From Planctomycetota bacterium (GTDB lineage Bacteria > Planctomycetota > UBA1135 > UBA2386), in NCBI GenBank assembly GCA_020638695.1, contig JACKIB010000048.1, forward strand, positions 1 through 10,940: a stretch of DNA of 10,940 bases, read 5' to 3'. The notes under the pieces are model-generated. The model saw only the letters and a program-made list of their open reading frames with translations. It had not been told where the DNA came from and did no database searches. Below, piece by piece: positions 1 through 5,848 of this stretch. A program made the position numbers and the translations under genes. Every line of letters starts with the position of its first letter. Within the stretch, counting starts at the first letter, position 1.

Positions 1-100
1 TCAGAACCTGCTCCTCGACGGGGAAGCACCCCGCCTCCGGGCAGAACCTGCCGTTCTCCTTGCCGGCAACAACCTTGCACGATCTCGCGACGCTGCTCAT
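1..100 (-). CDS. Partial CDS at left edge, unknown product (5' end only)
   Basis: An ATG at 98-100 on the minus strand opens a frame that stays open to the window edge (33 codons seen). It begins M-S-S-V-A-R-S-C-K-V-V-A-G-K-E-N and continues through a short stretch with C-P-E-A-G-C. By my count 29 of 33 codons end in G or C. The competing plus-strand frame has many A/T third positions, so the minus reading looks like real coding sequence. The start lies 12 nt after the stop of the sugar isomerase gene, so it would be the next gene of the same operon. No family can be recognised from so short a piece, and no strong Shine-Dalgarno sequence is visible. The alternative is non-coding spacer. Confidence 0.42.
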   Translation of the reverse strand, partial: MSSVARSCKVVAGKENGRFCPEAGCFPVEEQVL

Positions 101-112
101 GAATTGTCCGGG

Positions 113-1018
113 CTAGCCGAGTCCCAGAATGCGGTCCATCCCCGCGGCGATCTGCTGCAAGCGTGGGCGATCCCCGCCGCGCATCTCCGCGGTGAACCAG
201 CCGCGGTAGCGCACCTCCCCCAACGCCTTCATCACCTCCGGCCAGTCGCAGTCGCCGGTCATCAAATCGACCTCGAACGACCGCTTGCGCCGCGAGTACT
301 CCTTCACGTCGATGCGCACCAACCGATGTGCCAGTGTGCGCACCCAGTGCTCCGGCCAGCCGAAGCGCACCACGTTGCCGACATCGAAGTGCACCCCGAC
401 CCACGGGCTGTCGAGTTCGTCGACGAAGTGCGCGAACTCGATCGGGCTGAGCAGGAAGTTGTTCCACACGTTCTCCAGCGCGATCGTCACCTTGAGCTCG
501 GCGGCGAGCGGCAGGACCTCCCGGATCGCCTGTTGTGACAGGCGATAGCACTCCGCGTAGCCGTCCTGCTTGGTCACCTTGCCGGGCACCAGCAGGACGC
601 TGGTCGCACCGTACGCGGCGGCGTCGCGCAACGCGGTGGACAGCGCGTCGATCCCCTTGCGCCGCACGGCCGGATCCGGGTCGTTGAGGCGGTCGCGCCA
701 GTGCACCGAGTCCACCACACCCGGGATCTCGAGGCCGGTGGCGCGTTTGGCGGCGAGAACCTCCTCCCGCGTGAAGTTGTTCGGGCTGTCGAGCTCGACC
801 CCGTCGAAGCCGAGCTCCTTGAGGCGCCCGAAGCGTTCGACCAGGGGTCGCTCGGCGAGGTCGCCGCCGACCATGCCGAGCTTCACCGCCTTCTTGTTGC
901 GCGTCAGGCGGTGGATCGGGTTCGGGGCGGGTCCGCCTTGGCAGCCGACCATCGCGCCTGCGGCGCTCGCTCCGGCGAAGGCGAGGAATGCTCTGCGGTC
1001 GGGATGGGGTCGCGTCAT
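113..1018 (-). CDS. Tat-exported sugar phosphate isomerase/epimerase-like TIM-barrel protein
   Basis: A 301-residue protein of the xylose-isomerase-like TIM-barrel superfamily, whose members isomerise or epimerise sugars and sugar acids using a divalent metal. Residues 1-30 form a twin-arginine signal with a D-R-R-A-F-L-A-F core at 7-14. It is followed by a lipobox-like M-V-G-C at 23-26, so the enzyme is probably exported by Tat and possibly lipid-anchored at Cys26. Likely metal ligands are Glu182 in A-L-E-N-V-W, Asp212 in H-F-D-V-G-N and Glu278 in T-A-E-M. The L-E-N-V-W-N-N-F-L-L-S-P and F-D-V-G-N-V stretches resemble hexulose-6-phosphate or xylulose-phosphate epimerase relatives, but the substrate is unknown. 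The ATG at 1018 is chosen because it starts the signal peptide and lies 16 nt after the SDR stop. Longer in-frame starts would run into the SDR gene and add low-complexity sequence. The family is confident; the exact reaction is not. Confidence 0.88.
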   Translation of the reverse strand: MTRPHPDRRAFLAFAGASAAGAMVGCQGGPAPNPIHRLTRNKKAVKLGMVGGDLAERPLVERFGRLKELGFDGVELDSPNNFTREEVLAAKRATGLEIPGVVDSVHWRDRLNDPDPAVRRKGIDALSTALRDAAAYGATSVLLVPGKVTKQDGYAECYRLSQQAIREVLPLAAELKVTIALENVWNNFLLSPIEFAHFVDELDSPWVGVHFDVGNVVRFGWPEHWVRTLAHRLVRIDVKEYSRRKRSFEVDLMTGDCDWPEVMKALGEVRYRGWFTAEMRGGDRPRLQQIAAGMDRILGLG

Positions 1019-1034
1019 GGCTCGGGTGTGCGGC

Positions 1035-1823
1035 TCACAGGCGCATCGCGGTGAAGCCACCGTCGACGTAGTAGATCGCGCCGGTGATGAAGCTGCCGGC
1101 AGAACGCGACAGCAACAGCAACGTGGCGCCGACCAGTTCGTCGGGCTCGCCGAAGCGCCCCAGCGGCGTGCCGGCGAGGATCTTCTCGACCCGCTCCGGG
1201 GCGAGGATCGCACGGTTCTGCTCCGCGGGAAAGAAGCCTGGGCACAGCGCGTTCACCCGCACCCGCGCGCTCGCCAGCTCACGCGCCAGGTTGCGGGTGA
1301 GGTTGACCACCGCCGCCTTGGCGGCTGAATAGGCGATCACCCGGGACAGCGGAGTGTGGGCGGTCACGCTGCCGATGTTGAGGATCGCGCCGCCGTCGGG
1401 TTGGCAGGACATCTGCCGGGCGAACACTTGGCAGCCGTGGTGCACCCCGTCCAGGTCGATGCGCAACACGCGTGACCAATCGGCCTCGGGCAGCTCGTCG
1501 TAGCTGCTGGCGAAGTTGATCCCCGCGCCGTTGATCAGCATGTCGACCCGGCCGTGCTGCGCGACGACCGCCGCGCAAAGCGTCTCGACCGAGTCGCGCT
1601 CGGCGACGTCCACCGTGTGGAACGTCGCGCTGCCGCCGGCGAGCCGAATGGCGTCGACCACGGCGTTCCCGCGTTCCGCGTCTCGCCCGGCGACCACCAC
1701 ACGGGCTCCGGCCGCGGCCAAACCGCGCGCCTGTGCGCCGCACAAGACCCCGGTACCCCCGATCACCACCGCCACTTGACCGTCGAGTCCGAACAGCCCC
1801 TGCAGGAACGACGCGCTACTCAT
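1035..1823 (-). CDS. SDR-family oxidoreductase (sugar-acid dehydrogenase type)
   Basis: A 262-residue cytoplasmic short-chain dehydrogenase of normal family length. The nucleotide-binding turn is I-G-G-T-G-V-L-C-G at 21-29, followed by N-G-A-G at 98-101. The active site has Ser152 (I-G-S-V), Tyr165 and Lys169 (Y-S-A-A-K). The C-terminal part contains C-P-G-F-F and Y-V-D-G-G-F. The G-G-T-G-V-L pattern and C-P-G-F-F-P-A-E-Q-N-R recall SDRs annotated as D-mannonate oxidoreductase or gluconate 5-dehydrogenase-like, so the substrate is plausibly a keto-sugar acid using NAD(P)H. Its ATG overlaps the dehydrogenase stop as ATGA (1820-1823), so translation is probably coupled. Oddities: the usual catalytic-tetrad Asn is Asp123 (R-I-D-L-D-G), and the glycine-rich turn has Ile and Cys where Thr and Gly are common. 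Longer in-frame starts lie inside the upstream gene and are rejected. Confidence 0.9.
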   Translation of the reverse strand: MSSASFLQGLFGLDGQVAVVIGGTGVLCGAQARGLAAAGARVVVAGRDAERGNAVVDAIRLAGGSATFHTVDVAERDSVETLCAAVVAQHGRVDMLINGAGINFASSYDELPEADWSRVLRIDLDGVHHGCQVFARQMSCQPDGGAILNIGSVTAHTPLSRVIAYSAAKAAVVNLTRNLARELASARVRVNALCPGFFPAEQNRAILAPERVEKILAGTPLGRFGEPDELVGATLLLLSRSAGSFITGAIYYVDGGFTAMRL

Positions 1824-3418
1824 CCGTGTGCGTCCCCCGGCGAGTCGTTCCAGACGCCGTCCTCGAGCCGACGGATGCGCCTGGGGTTTGCTTCCTGCAG
1901 CTCCGCGGGAAGCAACGTGTCGGGTAGGTCCTGGAAACACACCGGCCGGGCGAACCGCTGGATCGCCGCGGTGCCCACCGAGGTGGTCCGCGCGTCGGTG
2001 GTCGCCGGGTAGGGGCCACCGTGCTGCATCGCGGTGCCCACCTCGACGCCCGTGGGGAACCCGTTGCACACCAACCGGCCGGCGCAGCCGGCGAGCGACG
2101 CCAGCAGCTCCGGGTCGGTCTGCAGTTCGTCGCCCGTGCCGTGCACCGTGGCGGTGAGCTGGCCGGCGAGGTTGTCGGCGACGCGCTGCATCGCGTCGCG
2201 GTCGGTGCACTGGACCACCAGGGTGCTCGGGCCGAACACTTCTTCGTGCAGCACCGGATTGGCCAGAAACGTCTCGGCACCCACCACCGCGAGTCCGGCG
2301 TGCACCGTGCCGTCAGCCGCGCCCGCGCCGCTGCGCAGCACCCGTACCCCGTCGACGCCGTGCTGCCTGGCGAGCCCCGTGAGGTACGCCTCGCGAATCC
2401 CCGCGTGCAGCATCGGACCGAGGGGGGCATCCGGGAGGGCGGCAGCGAGTGCGTCGAGGAACAGGGAAGAACGCGCGTCCGCCAGGGTCACCACCAGGCC
2501 GGGGTTGGTGCAGAACTGCCCGGTGCCGAGTGCCACCGACTGGGCCAGTCCTGCTGCGCAGCGCGCCGCCCCTTCCCCGTCCAGCGCACCCGGCAGCACG
2601 AATACGGGGTTGATGCTGCCCATCTCGGCGAACACCGGGATCGGTTCGGGGCGCGCCACGGCGAGGTCGAACAGCGCGCGACCCCCGGCGAGCGATCCGG
2701 TGAACGCCACCGCGCGGGTGCTCGGGTGCTGCACCAGGGCCGCGCCGAGTGCGTGGCTGCGGCCGTGCAACAGGGAGAACACGCCCTCCGGCATTCCGGT
2801 TCGATCGGCGGCGGCGAGTACTGCGCGCGCCACCAGCTCCGAGGTGCCAGGGTGACCGGGGTGCGCCTTCACCACCACCGGGCAGCCGGCGGCCAGTGCC
2901 GACGCGGTGTCGCCACCGGCCACCGAGAACGCGAGCGGGAAGTTGCTCGCGCCGAACACCGCGACCGGTCCGAGCGGAACCAGCATCCGGCGCAGGTCGG
3001 GTCGGGGCAGCGGGCCGCGCTCCGGAAGTGCGTGTTCCACGCGTGCCTCCACCCAACTGCCTTCCTCCACCACACCGGCGAACAGGCGCAGCTGGCCACA
3101 GGTGCGACCGCGCTCGCCCTCGAGTCGCGCGCGCGGCAGACCGGTTTCCGCGGTGGCGCGCGCCAAGAGCGGTTCGCCACACGCTTCGAGCTCCGCCGCG
3201 ATGGCGCGCAGCCAGGCGGCGCGAGCGGTGGCCGCGACGCGACGGAGCTTGCGGAACGCCTCGGTCGCGCCAGCCAGCGCCGCGTCGACTTCGGCTTGCG
3301 TCGCGTCGTGGAACAGCGGGGGAAGGGGGCGACCTGTCGCGGGGTCGTGGGCGGTGAAGGTGTCGCTGCCGCACACCGAGCGCCGACCCTGCACCCGATT
3401 GGCTCCGTCGAGTTCCAT
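1820..3418 (-). CDS. Alpha-ketoglutaric semialdehyde (2,5-dioxovalerate) dehydrogenase
   Basis: A 532-residue aldehyde dehydrogenase of the KGSADH-like branch (EC 1.2.1.26 type). It oxidises 2,5-dioxopentanoate to 2-oxoglutarate with NAD(P)+, the last step of non-phosphorylating arabinose/xylose and uronate/aldarate breakdown. The cofactor domain has G-A-S-N-F-P at 156-161 (Asn159) and V-V-K-A-H-P with Lys184. The general base is Glu265 in A-E-M-G-S-I-N-P. The nucleophile is Cys303 in G-Q-F-C-T-N-P-G. H-E-E-V-F-G-P lies at 391-397. The C-terminal half has family hallmarks C-N-G-F-P-T-G-V-E-V (451-460) and M-Q-H-G-G-P-Y-P-A-T-T-D (464-475). Length fits the family and no signal peptide is seen. 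It is first in a minus-strand operon and overlaps the SDR start by 4 nt. The ATG at 3418 has no clear ribosome binding site and sits 8 nt from a 7+3+7 inverted repeat. Substrate choice within the ALDH family is inferred from these motifs. Confidence 0.93.
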   Translation of the reverse strand: MELDGANRVQGRRSVCGSDTFTAHDPATGRPLPPLFHDATQAEVDAALAGATEAFRKLRRVAATARAAWLRAIAAELEACGEPLLARATAETGLPRARLEGERGRTCGQLRLFAGVVEEGSWVEARVEHALPERGPLPRPDLRRMLVPLGPVAVFGASNFPLAFSVAGGDTASALAAGCPVVVKAHPGHPGTSELVARAVLAAADRTGMPEGVFSLLHGRSHALGAALVQHPSTRAVAFTGSLAGGRALFDLAVARPEPIPVFAEMGSINPVFVLPGALDGEGAARCAAGLAQSVALGTGQFCTNPGLVVTLADARSSLFLDALAAALPDAPLGPMLHAGIREAYLTGLARQHGVDGVRVLRSGAGAADGTVHAGLAVVGAETFLANPVLHEEVFGPSTLVVQCTDRDAMQRVADNLAGQLTATVHGTGDELQTDPELLASLAGCAGRLVCNGFPTGVEVGTAMQHGGPYPATTDARTTSVGTAAIQRFARPVCFQDLPDTLLPAELQEANPRRIRRLEDGVWNDSPGDAHG

Positions 3419-3426
3419 GGGGCCGC

Positions 3427-3443
3427 GGATCGTCGCACGATCC
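3427..3443. repeat. Inverted repeat (7+3+7) next to the dehydrogenase start, candidate operator
   Basis: GGATCGT and ACGATCC flank a 3-nt centre and match perfectly as reverse complements. The near edge lies 8 nt upstream of the ATG at 3418. The position suits a repressor site or a leader hairpin for the sugar operon. The role is inferred from symmetry and position only. Confidence 0.5.
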
Positions 3444-3563
3444 CTGCGCTGCGGGGACCGCGGATCGAGCCGGTACGCGAAGATTCTCCGGAACGCTCAG
3501 TGACACCTGAGGCGTCTGGTTCCTCCGGCGGCGAGCTGCCCCGGAAACTCCACCAAGCAAGGT

Positions 3564-3623
3564 GGCCGAGGCCGCATGGCGGGGCATCGCCGCGCTCATG
3601 GAGACTCGGGTGCGGCCTCGGCC
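3564..3623. repeat. Perfect 13-bp inverted repeat with 34-nt loop
   Basis: GGCCGAGGCCGCA at 3564-3576 is the exact reverse complement of TGCGGCCTCGGCC at 3611-3623. In RNA this would make a strong GC-rich stem. The T-run at 3656-3661 lies 33 nt past it, too far for a normal intrinsic terminator. It could be a long leader hairpin upstream of the oxidoreductase gene or paired protein-binding half-sites. High GC makes some chance symmetry likely, but 13 perfect pairs is notable. Confidence 0.5.
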
Positions 3624-3710
3624 GCGACGGCTCGGCGGATGGCGCGGCAGCGGCATTTTTTGCTTCTCGCCGTGGATTGGCGGGGAATGTTGGGACGGTT
3701 GCCGATCCCG

Positions 3711-3723
3711 CCGCATCATGCGG
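3711..3723. repeat. 13-bp palindrome CCGCATCATGCGG upstream of the oxidoreductase gene
   Basis: CCGCAT and ATGCGG flank a single central C. The palindrome ends 26 nt before the GTG start at 3750. A short odd-centred palindrome at this place is typical of a dimeric repressor operator near a promoter. Function is inferred from position. Confidence 0.45.
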
Positions 3724-3739
3724 GGACCCCACCCCACAC

Positions 3740-3744
3740 GAGGA
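3740..3744 (+). promoter_or_regulatory. Ribosome binding site GAGGA deciding the GTG start at 3750
   Basis: GAGGA lies 5 nt before GTG at 3750-3752, a good Shine-Dalgarno spacing. The following codons form a Tat signal, which fixes this start over in-frame starts further upstream. Confidence 0.65.
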
Positions 3745-3749
3745 CGCCC

Positions 3750-5051
3750 GTGACGAATCCACACTCCACCACCCGCAGGGAGATCCTGCAGTGCGGCGCC
3801 GGTGCGGCGCTCGTTGCCGCGACCTCCCCACTCGCCGCAACCACCCGTACCTCGCGTGGCGACGACCTGCGCATCGCCGTGGTCGGCGCTGGCGGCCGCG
3901 GCAGCGGTGCCGTAGTCGACAACCTGCGTGCCAACAAGGGCACCCGGTTGGTCGCGATGGCCGACGTCAAGCCGGAGATCGCCGCGCAGAAGCTCGCCAA
4001 GATCAAGGAGCAGGCCGAACTCGCGGACCGCATCGACGCCACCCAGAAGGACGTGTACGGCGGGCTCGACGGCATCGACAAGGTGCTGGCGCGCGCCGAC
4101 GTGGACATCGTGCTGCTCGCCACCCCACCGGGCTTCCGGCCCGGGCACATCGCGAAGGCGGTCGCCGCGCGCAAGCACGTGTTCGCGGAGAAGCCCGTAT
4201 GCGTCGACCCCGCGGGCTACCGGGTGTGCCTCGCCGCGCACGACAAAGCGGTCAAGCAGGGCACGGCGATCGTCACCGGCACCCAGTACCGCCGGCAGGA
4301 GAGTTTCCGCGAGGCGATCGATCGCCTGCACAAGGGAGTGATCGGCCGCATCGTCTCGGCGACAGGCCGCTACTGCAGCCAGGGTATCTGGTACCGCAAG
4401 CGCGAAGCCGGGATGAGCGATGTGCAGTACCAGATCCACAACTGGATGCACTTCGTCTGGCTCTCCGGCGATCAGATCTGCGAGCAAGCGGTGCACAACA
4501 TCGACGCCCTGCACTGGATCATGGGTGCGCCGCCGACCGAAGCGTTCGGTTCGGGTGGGCGGTTCTTCCGCCCCGCGGACAGCGAAATGTGGGACTCGAT
4601 GAGCGTCGACTACCAGTTCGACGGCGGGCGCCTCGCGTCGTTGACCTGCCGCCAGCTGGCGCATACCGACACCGATGCGGACAACGTGGTCTACTGCGAG
4701 GGCGGGGTCGCGCAGATTCGCGCGTTCAACGGCGGCTCGGTGATCCTCGACTCCAAGGGCAAGACGGTGTGGAAGATGCGCCGCGGCAACATCGGCGCGG
4801 CGTACCGCCAGGAGCACAAGGACTTGGTCGATTCGATCGTCGCGGGCAAGCCGATCGTCGAGCTGCGGCAGACCGCGGACAGCTCGCTGATGGCGGTGAT
4901 GGGTCGGATGTCGGCCTACACCGGCAAGCGCGTGCGCTGGGACTTCGTGACCGGCGCCTCGAAGCTGGCGCTGATGCCGGATCCGCTGGCCTGGGACGGC
5001 GCGCTGGTCAGCAAGGGTTTCGCACTGCCCGGCAAGACTCCGCTCGAGTGA
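3750..5051 (+). CDS. Tat-exported Gfo/Idh/MocA-family oxidoreductase
   Basis: A 433-residue NAD(P)-dependent oxidoreductase of the Gfo/Idh/MocA family, which acts on sugars, sugar acids, inositols and related polyols. The N-terminus has a twin-arginine signal (T-T-R-R-E-I-L at 7-13, then the hydrophobic A-A-L-V-A-A stretch), with likely cleavage near residue 30. The Rossmann nucleotide loop is G-A-G-G-R-G-S-G at 46-53. The family hallmark A-E-K-P sits at 146-149, and the presumed catalytic His249 lies in V-H-N-I-D (248-252). An exported form suggests a tightly bound cofactor and periplasmic sugar chemistry, as proposed for other Tat-signal members; the substrate is unknown. The GTG start has a good ribosome binding site. 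An upstream in-frame ATG at 3576 would add 58 low-complexity residues ahead of the signal and is rejected. The gene is divergent from the sugar operon, and its last 44 bp overlap the convergent methyltransferase. Confidence 0.92.
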   Translation: MTNPHSTTRREILQCGAGAALVAATSPLAATTRTSRGDDLRIAVVGAGGRGSGAVVDNLRANKGTRLVAMADVKPEIAAQKLAKIKEQAELADRIDATQKDVYGGLDGIDKVLARADVDIVLLATPPGFRPGHIAKAVAARKHVFAEKPVCVDPAGYRVCLAAHDKAVKQGTAIVTGTQYRRQESFREAIDRLHKGVIGRIVSATGRYCSQGIWYRKREAGMSDVQYQIHNWMHFVWLSGDQICEQAVHNIDALHWIMGAPPTEAFGSGGRFFRPADSEMWDSMSVDYQFDGGRLASLTCRQLAHTDTDADNVVYCEGGVAQIRAFNGGSVILDSKGKTVWKMRRGNIGAAYRQEHKDLVDSIVAGKPIVELRQTADSSLMAVMGRMSAYTGKRVRWDFVTGASKLALMPDPLAWDGALVSKGFALPGKTPLE

Positions 5052-5841
5052 GCGATTCGGCTCGGGACGCCGCGGGTTCGCCGGGCGGCGCATCGAGCCG
5101 GAACACCATCGGAGCGCGGCGACTCAGCCGCCAGATTCCCCCGCTCCAACGCAGTGCGAAACCGTGCCGTCGCATCACCGCGCGCAGTCGGTGTCGCGGC
5201 AGGCACGGGCCGCCGTCGAGGATCGCCACTCCGCCGCGCCGCAGCACCCGGTGCAGTTCCCGGACGAGGCGTTCCAGATCGTCGCTCCCCAGGTGGTGGC
5301 CGATCACCCCGGCGGAATGCGCGAGGTCGCAGCTGCCGTTGGGCAGCGGAGCGCCGGCGGGATCGCGCAGGGTGTCCGTGATCGATTGCCGGACGAACGC
5401 GCACGGCAGCGGCTCGCCGCGGGCGTCCCGGTATTCGCGCGTGCGTGCGGAAGCCAGTAGCGATGGGCACATCTCGTAGCCAAGCAGCCGCGATCCGGGC
5501 GGCGCGCACCGCGCCAGCAACTCGGTCGAGCCGCCACTGCCACAGCCCAGGTCGATCATGCTCTGGGGCTGCTTCCCCGTGATCGTCAGGGCGTGGCGCA
5601 CCGCCAGGGGGATCGCTTTCTCGTTGAACCACTGTTGCAGCGCGTTGAGCTCTTCGAACTCCGCGGCCGACATCGCCCCGTAGGTGCGCGAGACGGTCGC
5701 CGCGTCGGTGCTGCGGAACGAGCCGTCCCGGGAGCGCAGCCGCCGTTCGAGTCGACGATGGCGGAGCAGTTGGCGCAGTACGGTCAACCCGCCGGCGCGG
5801 CGGTGGATCCCCCGACCTCGGGGGAGTTCGTCGCTCGGCAT
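5008..5841 (-). CDS. Class I SAM-dependent methyltransferase
   Basis: A 277-residue protein with a Rossmann-type methyltransferase core. Motif I is M-I-D-L-G-C-G-S-G-G at 95-104. The acidic end of the second strand is probably Glu123 in G-Y-E-M. The motif IV region is C-D-L-A-H-S-A-G-V-I-G-H-H at 171-183. L-R-R-G-G-V-A-I-L-D-G at 200-210 is the usual strand before the C-terminal sheet. The first 50 residues are basic and Arg-rich. The acceptor substrate cannot be told. The ATG at 5841 is chosen because it lies 7 nt after the stop of the preceding minus-strand gene. A longer in-frame start at 5901 would overlap that gene by 53 bp. The 3' end runs 44 bp into the convergent oxidoreductase gene, so the last 14 residues are antisense to it. 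Confidence 0.85.
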   Translation of the reverse strand: MPSDELPRGRGIHRRAGGLTVLRQLLRHRRLERRLRSRDGSFRSTDAATVSRTYGAMSAAEFEELNALQQWFNEKAIPLAVRHALTITGKQPQSMIDLGCGSGGSTELLARCAPPGSRLLGYEMCPSLLASARTREYRDARGEPLPCAFVRQSITDTLRDPAGAPLPNGSCDLAHSAGVIGHHLGSDDLERLVRELHRVLRRGGVAILDGGPCLPRHRLRAVMRRHGFALRWSGGIWRLSRRAPMVFRLDAPPGEPAASRAESLTRAESCRAVRNPC

Positions 5842-5848
5842 CCGGGGT

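Larger units (their letters stand above)
3419..3749. promoter_or_regulatory. Gene-free divergent intergenic region between the sugar operon and the oxidoreductase gene
   Basis: This 331-bp stretch separates two genes read away from each other and must hold both promoters. It carries three perfect inverted repeats (listed separately), a ten-base direct repeat CCGCGGATCG at 3423-3432 and 3458-3467, and a run of six T at 3656-3661. No convincing -35/-10 pair was found. A TTGCTT at 3660-3665 has no good -10 at normal spacing. Open frames crossing the region encode low-complexity Arg/Ala/Pro-rich sequence and are not believed to be genes. Confidence 0.7.

Noticed and set aside
3564..3661. An intrinsic terminator made of the 13-bp hairpin and the T6 run.
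   Set aside because: The T-run is 33 nt from the stem and no gene ends into it on the plus strand.
3576..3749. An upstream ATG extension of the oxidoreductase.
   Set aside because: It would place 58 unrelated residues before a Tat signal, whereas GTG 3750 has a proper ribosome binding site.
2313..5093. A long minus-strand open frame (926 codons) across the intergenic region.
   Set aside because: It runs antisense to the well-supported oxidoreductase and out of frame with the dehydrogenase, and it shows no domain.
2021..5479. A very long plus-strand open frame (over 1,100 codons).
   Set aside because: It is antisense to the dehydrogenase and then out of frame with the oxidoreductase. The product is low-complexity Arg/Ala/Gly-rich, as expected of stop-poor GC-rich DNA.
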